Below are positions 11,446 through 20,232 of a stretch of 64,000 bases of DNA, piece by piece. Within the stretch, counting starts at the first letter, position 1; every line of letters begins with the position of its first letter. Location: assembly GCF_018881655.1 (NCBI RefSeq), contig NZ_JACVPX010000003.1, forward strand, positions 171,772 through 235,771. The letters run 5' to 3'. The translations under genes and the position numbers were made by a program. The stretch comes from Polynucleobacter sp. Tro8-14-1 (GTDB taxonomy: Bacteria; Pseudomonadota; Gammaproteobacteria; Burkholderiales; Burkholderiaceae). The notes beneath the pieces are model-generated. The model was not told the DNA's origin and ran no database searches. It worked only from the letters and a program-made list of their open reading frames with translations.

Positions 11446-12882
11446 TTATTGGCTCTTGCTCACCCCTTTACTAGCGTTGCTGCTGGTTGAGGCAGGTGAA
11501 CTACCATTTTTCGCAGATTTTGCAAGCCCTGTCGATGCGGATTTATGCTGAGATGCAGCATTTTTTCCAGAAGAATTACCCTTAGAGGCGACCTTATCTA
11601 CTGTTTTGGTGTTTCTGGGTGCTACACATTTACTTGATTTAGCCCCTTTTGCACCCTTTGCCGGTTTGGGGCATTTGGGTGCAGGTGGAGCTGGCTTTTC
11701 TAAGCTGAGGCTAGCATTTTCTGCCATGGCACTTGAAACATCACCCGGCCTGAGACTGGTTTTAGGGACCAGCACTGTAGAGCCCGACCGTATACGCATT
11801 CCCCTTGGAATGCCGTTGACCTCGCGCAGAGTATCTACATCAACCCCTAACGTTTTAGCTGCCTGATCAACACTTTCTGTTTTGGATACTTGAACAGCAG
11901 TCCACGACGAAAGAGGTTTAGGGTATTGCTTGAGGTTATCTTGAAAGATCTCAGCATGCGCAAACGGCAACAGAATTTGCTGGTTAGCATTACTTAAAAT
12001 AACCGGCTTATTGAATGATGGATTCAGGCTATAAAATTCATCCGCTGGTATATCGGCCAACTTAATAACTAGGGCAACATCAATATCGCTACCCACATCA
12101 ACTGCAACAAAATATGGGTGATTTTCTAACTCAGGAAGCACAATGCCATATGCCTGTGGATCCAACACAATTTGACGATACGCCATTAATTTAGGAACGT
12201 AATTTCTAGTTTCGCGCGGTAAGGTCAAGCTCTCATAATCTATAGGCAAGCCTGCAGCGGCATTACGCTTTTGCGCTTTCGTAATATTGCCGGCACCCCA
12301 GTTGTAAGCTGCTAAGGCGAGCTCCCAGCTACCGAATTGATTATTCAAACGTTGTAGGTAATCCAAGGCCGCATCCGTTGACTGCACAATATCTCGTCGC
12401 TCATCTCTAAATACGTTTTGTGTGAGACGAAAGTCTTTGCCGGTGGCAGGCATAAATTGCCATAGACCCACAGCCTTTGCATTTGACTTTGCATTGGTTA
12501 CAAACGCACTTTCAACAAATGGTAGTAATGCAATCTCGGTGGGCATATTGCGCGCATTTACTTCTTGAACGATGTAAAACAAATAGCGTGAAGAACGCGT
12601 CATCGAGCGATTTACATAGTCTGGTCTTGCAGCCAACCAGCGAACCTGTTCGATCTCTAACGGGCTATTCATGGGCTCCATTTGAAAGCCATCCCGAATG
12701 CGTATCCACAGGTTGTCTGAAGGCGCATAAACCTTGCTGACGGATTGATTTTTGAGGTTAACCCTTGCAGCCCTAGAAGCTTTTGAATTCCCTCTAGTTG
12801 GCGTATCAGAAGACCAATCGCCAGTGCTAGCGCAACCACTTAACAAAGCAGTAATCACTACTACTGCATACATCATTCGCAT
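11446..12882 (-). CDS. mltD: MltD-like membrane-bound lytic murein transglycosylase
   Basis: Peptidoglycan lytic transglycosylase, probably anchored in the outer membrane. A lipoprotein signal ends at LLSGC (lipidated C17). The SLT domain (about 100-215) has catalytic E124 in PFVESAF and the GLWQFMPATG motif. One LysM-like domain lies near 327-373 (E. coli MltD has more). Residues 395-478 are a disordered tail dominated by Lys, Ala, Ser and Pro. Its ATG overlaps the gloB stop codon by one base (TAATG), and prpE follows 32 bases later. The mltD-gloB pairing is also found in E. coli. Confidence 0.92.
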   Translation of the reverse strand: MRMMYAVVVITALLSGCASTGDWSSDTPTRGNSKASRAARVNLKNQSVSKVYAPSDNLWIRIRDGFQMEPMNSPLEIEQVRWLAARPDYVNRSMTRSSRYLFYIVQEVNARNMPTEIALLPFVESAFVTNAKSNAKAVGLWQFMPATGKDFRLTQNVFRDERRDIVQSTDAALDYLQRLNNQFGSWELALAAYNWGAGNITKAQKRNAAAGLPIDYESLTLPRETRNYVPKLMAYRQIVLDPQAYGIVLPELENHPYFVAVDVGSDIDVALVIKLADIPADEFYSLNPSFNKPVILSNANQQILLPFAHAEIFQDNLKQYPKPLSSWTAVQVSKTESVDQAAKTLGVDVDTLREVNGIPRGMRIRSGSTVLVPKTSLRPGDVSSAMAENASLSLEKPAPPAPKCPKPAKGAKGAKSSKCVAPRNTKTVDKVASKGNSSGKNAASQHKSASTGLAKSAKNGSSPASTSSNASKGVSKSQ

Positions 12883-13691
12883 TAGAAGCGATCTTTCCAG
12901 CCACGAATGACTGCCAATACATGTGCAGGCGTTGGCAATGATGTCTGACCTGAAACCTCCTTAGCCATTGCAATGACTTCAGCTTGATCACAGCGCATGA
13001 ATGGATTAACTTGCAGCTCTTGTCCAATAGTCGTTGGAAGAGTTGGCAAACCCTGCTCTCGCAGAGCTTTAGCCTGGTCGGCCCATGAGAGTAGATTGAG
13101 GTTGTTAGGCTCTACTGCTAAAGCAAAACGAATATTCGATAAGGTGTACTCATGAGTGCAATACACCAAAGTATTTTTTGGAAGTAAAGCGAACTTATCT
13201 AGCGACTCGGACATTTGCGTAGGCGTACCTTCGAACAATCTTCCACAACCCGAGGCGAATAAAGTATCTCCACAGAACAGCATTGGTTCAACAACATTTG
13301 CTTGCATGTTTGCAAAATAAGCAATGTGACTTAAGGTATGCCCAGGAACTTCGAGAACCTTCAAGCTAATGCGTGGGGAAGCAATTTCAAATTTATCGTC
13401 CTGCATTACGACATTAGTACGACCTGGAATATTGTCACCAACTGGGCCATAAACAGGCAGATCTGCACCCAAACTTTGCAATAAGTTGAGAATGCCACCC
13501 GTATGGTCTGCATGGTGGTGGGTAATGAGAATGCCCTTGAGGGTCAAATGATTTGAGCTCAGGTACTGCAAAACTGGTGCTGAATCACCTGGATCCACCA
13601 CTAAAGCAGAGCTGCCATCGTGAATGCACCAGATATAGTTATCATCAAAAGCCGGAATGGGCCAAACCTGCAATAAAGTATTCTTATCCAT
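12882..13691 (-). CDS. gloB: Hydroxyacylglutathione hydrolase (glyoxalase II)
   Basis: Hydrolyses S-D-lactoylglutathione in methylglyoxal detoxification. This metallo-beta-lactamase-fold protein of 269 residues has the binuclear metal motif THHHADH (57-63), further metal ligands in the GHT segment and CGDTLF, and the C-terminal substrate-binding region typical of GloB (about 185-269). The N terminus LLQVWPIPAFDDNYIW is characteristic of the family, which supports the start. That start is only 6 bases from the start of the divergent methyltransferase gene, so promoters must overlap coding sequence. Confidence 0.96.
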   Translation of the reverse strand: MDKNTLLQVWPIPAFDDNYIWCIHDGSSALVVDPGDSAPVLQYLSSNHLTLKGILITHHHADHTGGILNLLQSLGADLPVYGPVGDNIPGRTNVVMQDDKFEIASPRISLKVLEVPGHTLSHIAYFANMQANVVEPMLFCGDTLFASGCGRLFEGTPTQMSESLDKFALLPKNTLVYCTHEYTLSNIRFALAVEPNNLNLLSWADQAKALREQGLPTLPTTIGQELQVNPFMRCDQAEVIAMAKEVSGQTSLPTPAHVLAVIRGWKDRF

Positions 13692-13697
13692 AGACCG

Positions 13698-14516
13698 ATG
13701 ATACCAACCCCACCCATACCCTCTCAGACACCTGCACCTCCCTGGAGCTCATGGGAAAAATGGCTCCAATCCCCTCCTGGACGCTATGTTCTAGCTTGGG
13801 AGCAACGGTGTTTTGACCAAATTGTTGCTGATGTCTTTGGCTTTCATGCGTTGCAAATAGGCCTACCTCAGATAAACGCGTTAAGTGAAAATCGCATGCC
13901 TTTGCATGCCATCCTCATTCACTCTAACGACAGCCGCTCTCAAGCTGGCAATTACAACTGGCATTTGATTGAAGGTGACTCGACAGACCTCCCTTTTGCC
14001 AGCGATAGCCTAGATCTGATTGTGCTGCCGCATGTTTTAGAATTTGCTACAGACCCCCATCAAATATTGCGCGAAGTCGATCGAGTGCTTCGACCTGAGG
14101 GTCGTTTAATTATTTCCGGCTTCAACCCAGCAAGCCTCTGGGGTGCCAGACAATATCTGAGTAGATTGGTAGGCACTCCCTATCTACCTAGAGATGGTCA
14201 ATTTATTAGTCTGATCCGAATTAAAGACTGGTTGGAGTTACTTAACTTCTCTTTAGACCGCGGTCACTTTGGCTGCTATAAATTTCCCTTGCAAGGCGAA
14301 GCTGTGATGGGCAAGATGAATTTTCTTGAAAAAATGGGGAATCGTTGGTGGCCCATATTTGGGGCTGTTTTCTTAGTTTCAGCCATTAAACGCCAACAAG
14401 GAATACGCCTCATTGGCCCGGCATCACTTGTCCGCATACCAGCCATTAAGCAGTTAAGTCCTGCTGCCGAGCGTAGCAATATGCAAAAACGCCTCAAAAA
14501 CAGCAATACCAAGTAA
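13698..14516 (+). CDS. YafS-like class I SAM-dependent methyltransferase
   Basis: A putative methyltransferase of 272 residues with a type 11 core. The acidic SAM-contact motif is WHLIEGDSTDLPF, followed by SLDLIVLPHVLEF and the REVDRVLRPEGRLIISGFN segment. Motif I is degenerate (LQIGLPQ instead of GxGxG), which I believe is normal for the YafS group. The substrate is unknown. Position supports the family: it lies between gloB and rnhA as yafS does in E. coli. The ATG at 13698 is 6 bases from the gloB start and has no visible ribosome-binding site, so the 5' end of the mRNA may be very short. Confidence 0.85.
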   Translation: MIPTPPIPSQTPAPPWSSWEKWLQSPPGRYVLAWEQRCFDQIVADVFGFHALQIGLPQINALSENRMPLHAILIHSNDSRSQAGNYNWHLIEGDSTDLPFASDSLDLIVLPHVLEFATDPHQILREVDRVLRPEGRLIISGFNPASLWGARQYLSRLVGTPYLPRDGQFISLIRIKDWLELLNFSLDRGHFGCYKFPLQGEAVMGKMNFLEKMGNRWWPIFGAVFLVSAIKRQQGIRLIGPASLVRIPAIKQLSPAAERSNMQKRLKNSNTK

Positions 14517-14525
14517 ATTATTGCC

Positions 14526-14990
14526 ATGCCGCAATCGAAATTCCACCCCCACCATCCTCATATCGTGATCTACACAGATGGCGCCTGTAAAGGCAATCCT
14601 GGGCCTGGCGGCTGGGGGGCTGTTTTGCGATCAGGCGGTCATGAAAAGCATATTCATGGGGGTGAAAAGCTCACCACCAACAACCGCATGGAAATTTGTG
14701 CCGTTATTTTTGCCTTAAAAGCACTGAAACAACGCAGCACTGTCGAGCTATGGACGGACTCTCAATACGTACAAAAGGGCGTCACAGAATGGCTAGAGGG
14801 TTGGAAAAAAAGGGGTTGGAAGACCGCTAATAAGGATTCGGTCAAAAACGCAGATCTCTGGCAGGAGCTCGACTCCCTGCTCCCAGGACATGAGATCTCC
14901 TGGCACTGGGTTAGAGGGCACAACGGACACCCCGGAAATGAGTTGGCCGACCAGTTGGCCAATAAGGGTGTTGAGGATTTTTTGCCATAG
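14526..14990 (+). CDS. rnhA: Ribonuclease HI
   Basis: Cleaves the RNA strand of RNA-DNA hybrids, removing R-loops and primers. The 154-residue enzyme has the full D-E-D-D active site: D18 in [13 protein letters not shown]56 in NRMEICAV, D78 in WTDSQY and D142 in NELADQLAN. The basic handle region (about 85-104, WKKRGWK) is of the E. coli type. It follows the methyltransferase stop by 9 bases. In E. coli rnhA sits next to dnaQ; here an RND efflux pair lies between them. Confidence 0.97.
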   Translation: MPQSKFHPHHPHIVIYTDGACKGNPGPGGWGAVLRSGGHEKHIHGGEKLTTNNRMEICAVIFALKALKQRSTVELWTDSQYVQKGVTEWLEGWKKRGWKTANKDSVKNADLWQELDSLLPGHEISWHWVRGHNGHPGNELADQLANKGVEDFLP

Positions 14991-15101
14991 GGCAAATGCT
15001 CGTCGACAGCTTCCTTTTCAGCCATCTTATGAGAGAATGATCCTGCTCTAAATAGCTTAGAAACAGCATAAAACCCACATAAAACCTAGAAAAACGAGAC
15101 T

Positions 15102-16412
15102 GTGTCAAAAATAGAATCCACCCTCGATAAGGCGTTTGCCAAACTCGTTCAATTAAAAGATGCTGGCAAAGTTCGCTTATGCGTCCTTTGGCAAAAATAT
15201 TCACCCCAATTAGACCAAGTTAAGAAACTAGATTTCGCGACAGTAAAATCTTTTGTGATCAGATTTAAATGGCGCTTGCTATTAATTCTGCTCTTACTCT
15301 ATGCGGGCTCAAAAGCATATGATTATTTTTTCCCAGCCTCTGCTAAATCTGGCGGCCCTGTCACCGTAACATCATTCGTAGTCCAGAAAAAAGATGTGCC
15401 GCTAATCATTGAGGCAACTGGCACCATTGTTTCCAATAGCATTGTTGACATTCGCCCAATGGTCACCAATACCGTCGCCACAATTCAGGTAAAAGATGGT
15501 CAAGAAGTTAAAGCTGGCGATCTGCTTTTTACCTTGGATGACCGCAACGATAAAGCCAACTATGAAAAGCTCAAAGCCCTTGCTGATGATGCTCAAAAAC
15601 AGTACTTACGCGCCAAAGAATTGGTTGCTAAAAACTTTATTTCTAAAGCCGCTCTAGAAACTACGTTGGCAAATGCCAAGTCAGCACAAGCAGCAGCCCG
15701 CGCGGCAGAAGTGCAGCTTTCTTTTGATTACATTAAGTCCCCTATTGATGGTCGTGCTGGCATCGTCAATGTATTCCCGGGCTCCCTTGTCCAGGCTAGC
15801 AACATTGTTTCCACCGCGACCAGCTCAACTGCTACATCCAGCGTTGGATCCATGGTGACCATTACTCAATTAAACCCAATTGATGTTCAATTTGTCATTC
15901 CAGAAAAAGATATTCCGATCATCTTAGAGAACCAGTTAGATGGTGATGCGATGAATGTTACGGTGACTGTAGGCGATAGCGGCAAAAGAACTTACGAAGG
16001 AAAGGTGCTGGTCGTTGATAACCAAGTCGATCCTTCGATCGCGGCGGTACGCGTAAAAGCGCAAATCCCGAATGACGCCAAAACCCTCTTGCCAGGTGAA
16101 TTTGCTCGCGTATCCCTAGTGGCCAATACTCTAAAGGATGCCTTAGCTATTCCATCGCAAGCAGTAGTGATCAATCCCCGCGGAAAATTGGTTTACGTGG
16201 TCGATAAAGATGACAAAGTTGCAGCCAAACCCGTGAAAGTAGTTTATGACTACCAAGGATTGTCTGTTGTTACCGGTATAGATGATGGCGATAGAGTAGT
16301 GGTTGAAGGTAAGCAGAATTTGCGTCCAGGAAGCAAAGTCCGCGAGGATAAATCAGCTGCACCGCAAGCAACTACTACCTCAACAACTCCAACAGCCCCA
16401 GAGAAAAAATGA
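15102..16412 (+). CDS. RND efflux periplasmic adaptor subunit (membrane fusion protein)
   Basis: Adaptor that would join an inner-membrane RND pump to an outer-membrane channel. It has 436 residues and starts with GTG. Unusually for this group, about 50 cytoplasmic residues precede a single membrane anchor (about 51-70). After it come the biotinyl-lipoyl-like hairpin domain (about 85-230, with MVTNTVATIQVKDGQEVKAG), a coiled-coil hairpin near 145-185, a beta-barrel and a membrane-proximal domain, then a Thr/Pro/Ala-rich tail. Its stop overlaps the pump gene start (ATGA at 16409). No TolC-like gene is adjacent, so the outer channel is encoded elsewhere. Confidence 0.92.
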   Translation: MSKIESTLDKAFAKLVQLKDAGKVRLCVLWQKYSPQLDQVKKLDFATVKSFVIRFKWRLLLILLLLYAGSKAYDYFFPASAKSGGPVTVTSFVVQKKDVPLIIEATGTIVSNSIVDIRPMVTNTVATIQVKDGQEVKAGDLLFTLDDRNDKANYEKLKALADDAQKQYLRAKELVAKNFISKAALETTLANAKSAQAAARAAEVQLSFDYIKSPIDGRAGIVNVFPGSLVQASNIVSTATSSTATSSVGSMVTITQLNPIDVQFVIPEKDIPIILENQLDGDAMNVTVTVGDSGKRTYEGKVLVVDNQVDPSIAAVRVKAQIPNDAKTLLPGEFARVSLVANTLKDALAIPSQAVVINPRGKLVYVVDKDDKVAAKPVKVVYDYQGLSVVTGIDDGDRVVVEGKQNLRPGSKVREDKSAAPQATTTSTTPTAPEKK

Positions 16413-19400
16413 CACTATCCGAATTATGTATTCGGCGCCCGGTAATGACGGTGTTGCTCTCGATAGCAACAGTCATCGCAGGGGCTGTTGCCTACATGAA
16501 AATTCCAGTAGCTGCGCTACCTAGTTTTAATACGCCAGTTATTTCTGTAAGCGCATCTTTACCGGGTGCATCACCAGAAAATATGGCTGCCTCGGTAGCC
16601 CTTCCCCTTGAAAAAGAATTTTCGACGATTGATGGCATCACCGTAATTAGCTCCACTAATTCTTTGGGCAGTACGAGCATTACTTTGGAATTCAATAACG
16701 ATCGAGATATTGATAAAGCCGCAGTTGACGTTCAAGCAGCTTTGTTGAGAGCCCAAAAGCGCTTACCGATTGAAATGACGGTGCCACCGTCCTACCGGAA
16801 GATAAATCCAGCCGACACTCCTGTTCTAGTGGTGCGCATGAGCTCGCCATCAATCAGTCTCTCAGATCTCAATCAATACGCAGAAAATTTACTTTCACCT
16901 AACTTATCAACCATTAGTGGTGTAGCGCAAGTTCTAGTTTATGGTGCAAAGCGTTATGCGGTTCGCGTACGAGTGCATCCCGACGCTCTTGCTAACCGCA
17001 ATCTCACTATTGACGATATCGCCGTTGCTATCAACAAAGCCAACTCCAATAGTCCTGTAGGGGTTTTAGACGGGCCCCGTCAGGCCATCACTATTTATGC
17101 CAACCCACAACTAGTAGGACCTGAAGAGTTTGCCAATTTAATTGTTAGTCAAAAAAATGGTCTTCCGATCTACCTCAAGGACGTTGCCGATGTGATCGAG
17201 AGTTACGAGGATGTAAAAACATTGGCGAGTGCTAATGGAGAGCGCTCTATTGCGATTGCAGTATTGCGCCAACCGAGCGCGAATACTGTGGATGTTGTTA
17301 ACTCCGTTAAGGCATTACTACCTCAATTACAAAAGCAGATGCCGGAATCTGTTCGTATGCAATTGTTGAATGATCGTTCGCTCTCCATTCTAGAAGCGAT
17401 ACATGACGTTAATCTCACATTGGCTTTAACGATCTTGTTGGTTGTTATGGTAATTTTCTTGTTCCTGAAACATGTTTCGGCGACAGTTATTCCCTCTATC
17501 AGCCTTCCAATCTCACTGATCGGGGCATTCTTTCTGCTCTATTTTTTGGGATACAGCTTAGACAACATCTCGCTTCTGGGTATTACGCTTGCTGTAGGCT
17601 TGGTTGTTGATGATGCAATTGTGGTGCTTGAAAACATCATGCGTTATGTTGAACAAGGTATGGACCCACTCAAAGCATCCCTCAAAGGTAGCAAAGAAGT
17701 GGGCTTTACGATTATTTCCATTTCTATTTCTTTGGTGGCTGTATTTATTCCGCTCTTCTTTATGGCTGGTCCTATTGGCCTTCTGTTTAGAGAATTTGCG
17801 GTAGTGGTTTCCCTTTCAATTTTGGTATCAGCAGTCGTATCGCTGACGGTTGTGCCGATGCTTTGCAGTCGCTTCCTACCAAAACCAGGTCAGCATGCCA
17901 AGGAATATGCCATCAACAAGAAGTTTGATCGCGTCTTTGACTGGATGCTGAAAACCTATATTCACTACCTAGATCTGGCCCTTAATAATCGTAAGAAAGT
18001 TCTATGGGGCGCCCTTTCCACCTTTGTCATTACCGTGGTGATGTTTGTCTATAGCCCGAAGGGTTTCTTTCCAGAAGAAGATATTGGGCAAATTCAAGCA
18101 ACTACTGAGGCATCTGAAGATATCTCCTTTAAAGCGATGTTGGCACTTCAGGATAGAGCTGCAGAACTAGTGAATACAGACCCGAATGTGGATAGCTCTA
18201 TTTCAGTCATTGGCGGTGGTGCGAGCTCAGGCTACAACACCGGCAGGATTTTTATCATTCTTAAGCCCAAGGGCGATCGCGCTAAGATGGCTCAGGTGAT
18301 GGAGGGATTAAGAAATAAATTTAAAGAGATCCCCGGCCTTCAGGTCTACATGCGTCCGGTCCAGAATTTACAGCTTGGCGGCAAAAATAGTAAAAGCCGC
18401 TACCAATTTACTTTGCAAAGTGTTGGCTTTGAAGGCGTGAATGAATGGGCTGATAAGTTGATGCAAAAGATGCGTACCGACCCACTTTTCCGTGACGTTA
18501 CCAGTGACTCACAGCTAAAAGGTCTCAACGTCAAGATCAATATTGATCGTGAAAAAGCGGCTAGTGCCGGCGTTACGATTGCTGACATCCGTACAGCCCT
18601 CTATTCTGCCTACGGTGAGAGGCAGGTATCTACTATCTACACACCAGTGAATACTTATTACGTGATCCTAGAAGCTGCTGAAGAAGATCGTCAATATGAG
18701 ACGGATCTGAATAAGATTTTTGTAAGAGGTCGCGCAACCGACAAGCTGATTCCACTATCTAGCGTAGCTAGCTTCACTCGTGAAATCGGCCCAACCGCCG
18801 TAAACCATCAAGGGCAAATTCCGGCTGTAACCCTGTCATTCAACCTTGCTCCTGATGTCTTCCTTGGTGACGCCACGAAAAAGATTGAGGAATACACCAA
18901 GGAAATTGGCTTACCCGCTTCCATCATTACGAGTTACGGTGGAGATGCGGCAGTATTTAAAAGCAACCAATCAGGTCAGCTGATACTAATTCTATCGGCT
19001 CTAGGCGTAATTTATATATTACTTGGCGTGCTTTACGAGAGTTACATTCATCCGCTGACTATTTTGGCTGGTTTGCCATCTGCTGCGATTGGCGCCATCC
19101 TTGCTTTGCGCATCTTTGGCTTCGAGCTAACAGTCGTTGCATCGATCGGTATTTTATTATTGATCGGCATTGTTAAGAAAAATGCGATCTTAATGATTGA
19201 CTTTGCCTTAGATGCTCAACGTAACCAAGGCATGTCTCCTGAAAAAGCCATTCGTGAAGCATGTATCTTGCGTTTCCGGCCTATTATGATGACAACCGTT
19301 GCCGCTCTCATGGGTGCACTTCCGATCGCATTTGGGCTGGGTGCTGGAGCAGAGTTACGTCAACCTTTAGGCATTAGCGTTGCAGGCGGCCTGATCTTTT

Positions 19401-19507
19401 CTCAGTTCGTAACGTTGATCATTACACCCGTGATTTATCTCTATTTGGATAAATATGCAGGCAATGGACCGATGGATATTCCACCAGCTGTTCTAGAGGG
19501 AACCTGA
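16409..19507 (+). CDS. RND efflux transporter permease (HAE1 / MdtB-MdtC-like)
   Basis: Proton-driven inner-membrane efflux pump of 1032 residues with the usual 12 membrane helices and two large periplasmic loops. The conserved helix-4 proton-relay aspartates are in GLVVDDAIVVLEN. The N terminus (LCIRRPVMTVLL) and GLFVLPMLCSRF-like helix patterns are typical of the HAE1 family. Substrates cannot be read from sequence; the closest resemblance I recognise is to MdtB/MdtC-type pumps. Translation is coupled at both ends: ATGA with the adaptor and TGATG (19505-19509) with dnaQ. Confidence 0.93.
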   Translation: MTLSELCIRRPVMTVLLSIATVIAGAVAYMKIPVAALPSFNTPVISVSASLPGASPENMAASVALPLEKEFSTIDGITVISSTNSLGSTSITLEFNNDRDIDKAAVDVQAALLRAQKRLPIEMTVPPSYRKINPADTPVLVVRMSSPSISLSDLNQYAENLLSPNLSTISGVAQVLVYGAKRYAVRVRVHPDALANRNLTIDDIAVAINKANSNSPVGVLDGPRQAITIYANPQLVGPEEFANLIVSQKNGLPIYLKDVADVIESYEDVKTLASANGERSIAIAVLRQPSANTVDVVNSVKALLPQLQKQMPESVRMQLLNDRSLSILEAIHDVNLTLALTILLVVMVIFLFLKHVSATVIPSISLPISLIGAFFLLYFLGYSLDNISLLGITLAVGLVVDDAIVVLENIMRYVEQGMDPLKASLKGSKEVGFTIISISISLVAVFIPLFFMAGPIGLLFREFAVVVSLSILVSAVVSLTVVPMLCSRFLPKPGQHAKEYAINKKFDRVFDWMLKTYIHYLDLALNNRKKVLWGALSTFVITVVMFVYSPKGFFPEEDIGQIQATTEASEDISFKAMLALQDRAAELVNTDPNVDSSISVIGGGASSGYNTGRIFIILKPKGDRAKMAQVMEGLRNKFKEIPGLQVYMRPVQNLQLGGKNSKSRYQFTLQSVGFEGVNEWADKLMQKMRTDPLFRDVTSDSQLKGLNVKINIDREKAASAGVTIADIRTALYSAYGERQVSTIYTPVNTYYVILEAAEEDRQYETDLNKIFVRGRATDKLIPLSSVASFTREIGPTAVNHQGQIPAVTLSFNLAPDVFLGDATKKIEEYTKEIGLPASIITSYGGDAAVFKSNQSGQLILILSALGVIYILLGVLYESYIHPLTILAGLPSAAIGAILALRIFGFELTVVASIGILLLIGIVKKNAILMIDFALDAQRNQGMSPEKAIREACILRFRPIMMTTVAALMGALPIAFGLGAGAELRQPLGISVAGGLIFSQFVTLIITPVIYLYLDKYAGNGPMDIPPAVLEGT

Positions 19508-20217
19508 TGCGTCAAGTGATTCTCGATACCGAAACTACTGGCCTTAATCCAGCCACCGGCGACCGCATTATTGAAATTGGCTGTGTTGAGATGGTTGGTC
19601 GTCGACTTACCGATAGAACCTTCCATTACTACATTAATCCTGAGCGTGATATTGATGCTGGCGCCTTTGCGGTCCACGGACTTTCTAGAGAGTTTTTATC
19701 TGATAAGCCAATCTTTGCAAACATCGTTGAGCAGTTAATTGAGTTTGTAGATGGCGCTGAAATTGTGATTCATAACGCAGCCTTCGATTTGGGATTCTTA
19801 GATAACGAGTTTGCCCTTCTAAAGCGCCCTCCCTTCAGAAATTTAGCCTCCAAGATTACCGACACACTGCTCGACGCGCGTCAAATGTTCCCTGGAAAGC
19901 GCAATTCATTAGATGCGCTGTGTGAACGCTTTTCAATTAGTAATAAACACCGTACTTTGCACGGCGCGTTATTAGACGCCCAGTTACTAGCTGAAGTTTA
20001 CGTATCGATGACAAGGGGTCAAGAAGACCTTTCGATTGATCTGATTGACTACACAGTGGGAGCAGACTCTACTGGTCATACCAAAGCTTTACCAACTAAT
20101 CTCATGGTGCTGTCTGCATCAGATGATGACCTTGAAAGCCATGAAAAAATCTTGGCAGAAATTGCCAAGGCAAGTAAAAAGGACCCCGTTTGGAGTCCTT
20201 TAAATGCTACTGCCTAA
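19507..20217 (+). CDS. dnaQ: DNA polymerase III epsilon subunit (proofreading exonuclease)
   Basis: 3'-5' proofreading exonuclease of the replicative polymerase. The 236-residue protein shows ExoI DTETTGL (metal ligands D7 and E9), ExoII HNAAFDLGFLDNE and the ExoIII-epsilon motif HGALLDAQLLAEVY. The C-terminal part (about 180-236) would contact the alpha subunit. Its ATG overlaps the RND pump stop by one base, an odd partner for a replication gene. The last codons form one arm of a terminator hairpin shared with the convergent dehydrogenase gene. Confidence 0.97.
   Translation: MRQVILDTETTGLNPATGDRIIEIGCVEMVGRRLTDRTFHYYINPERDIDAGAFAVHGLSREFLSDKPIFANIVEQLIEFVDGAEIVIHNAAFDLGFLDNEFALLKRPPFRNLASKITDTLLDARQMFPGKRNSLDALCERFSISNKHRTLHGALLDAQLLAEVYVSMTRGQEDLSIDLIDYTVGADSTGHTKALPTNLMVLSASDDDLESHEKILAEIAKASKKDPVWSPLNATA
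20178..20201. terminator. Terminator hairpin inside the 3' end of dnaQ
   Basis: A stem AAAGGACCCC / GGAGTCCTTT with one mismatch and a short loop lies in the last dnaQ codons. On the minus strand it is followed by TTTTT and so suits the convergent dehydrogenase gene, which stops at 20233. On the plus strand the T-run is weak. Confidence 0.7.
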
Positions 20218-20232
20218 TTAGTAGATTACTAG

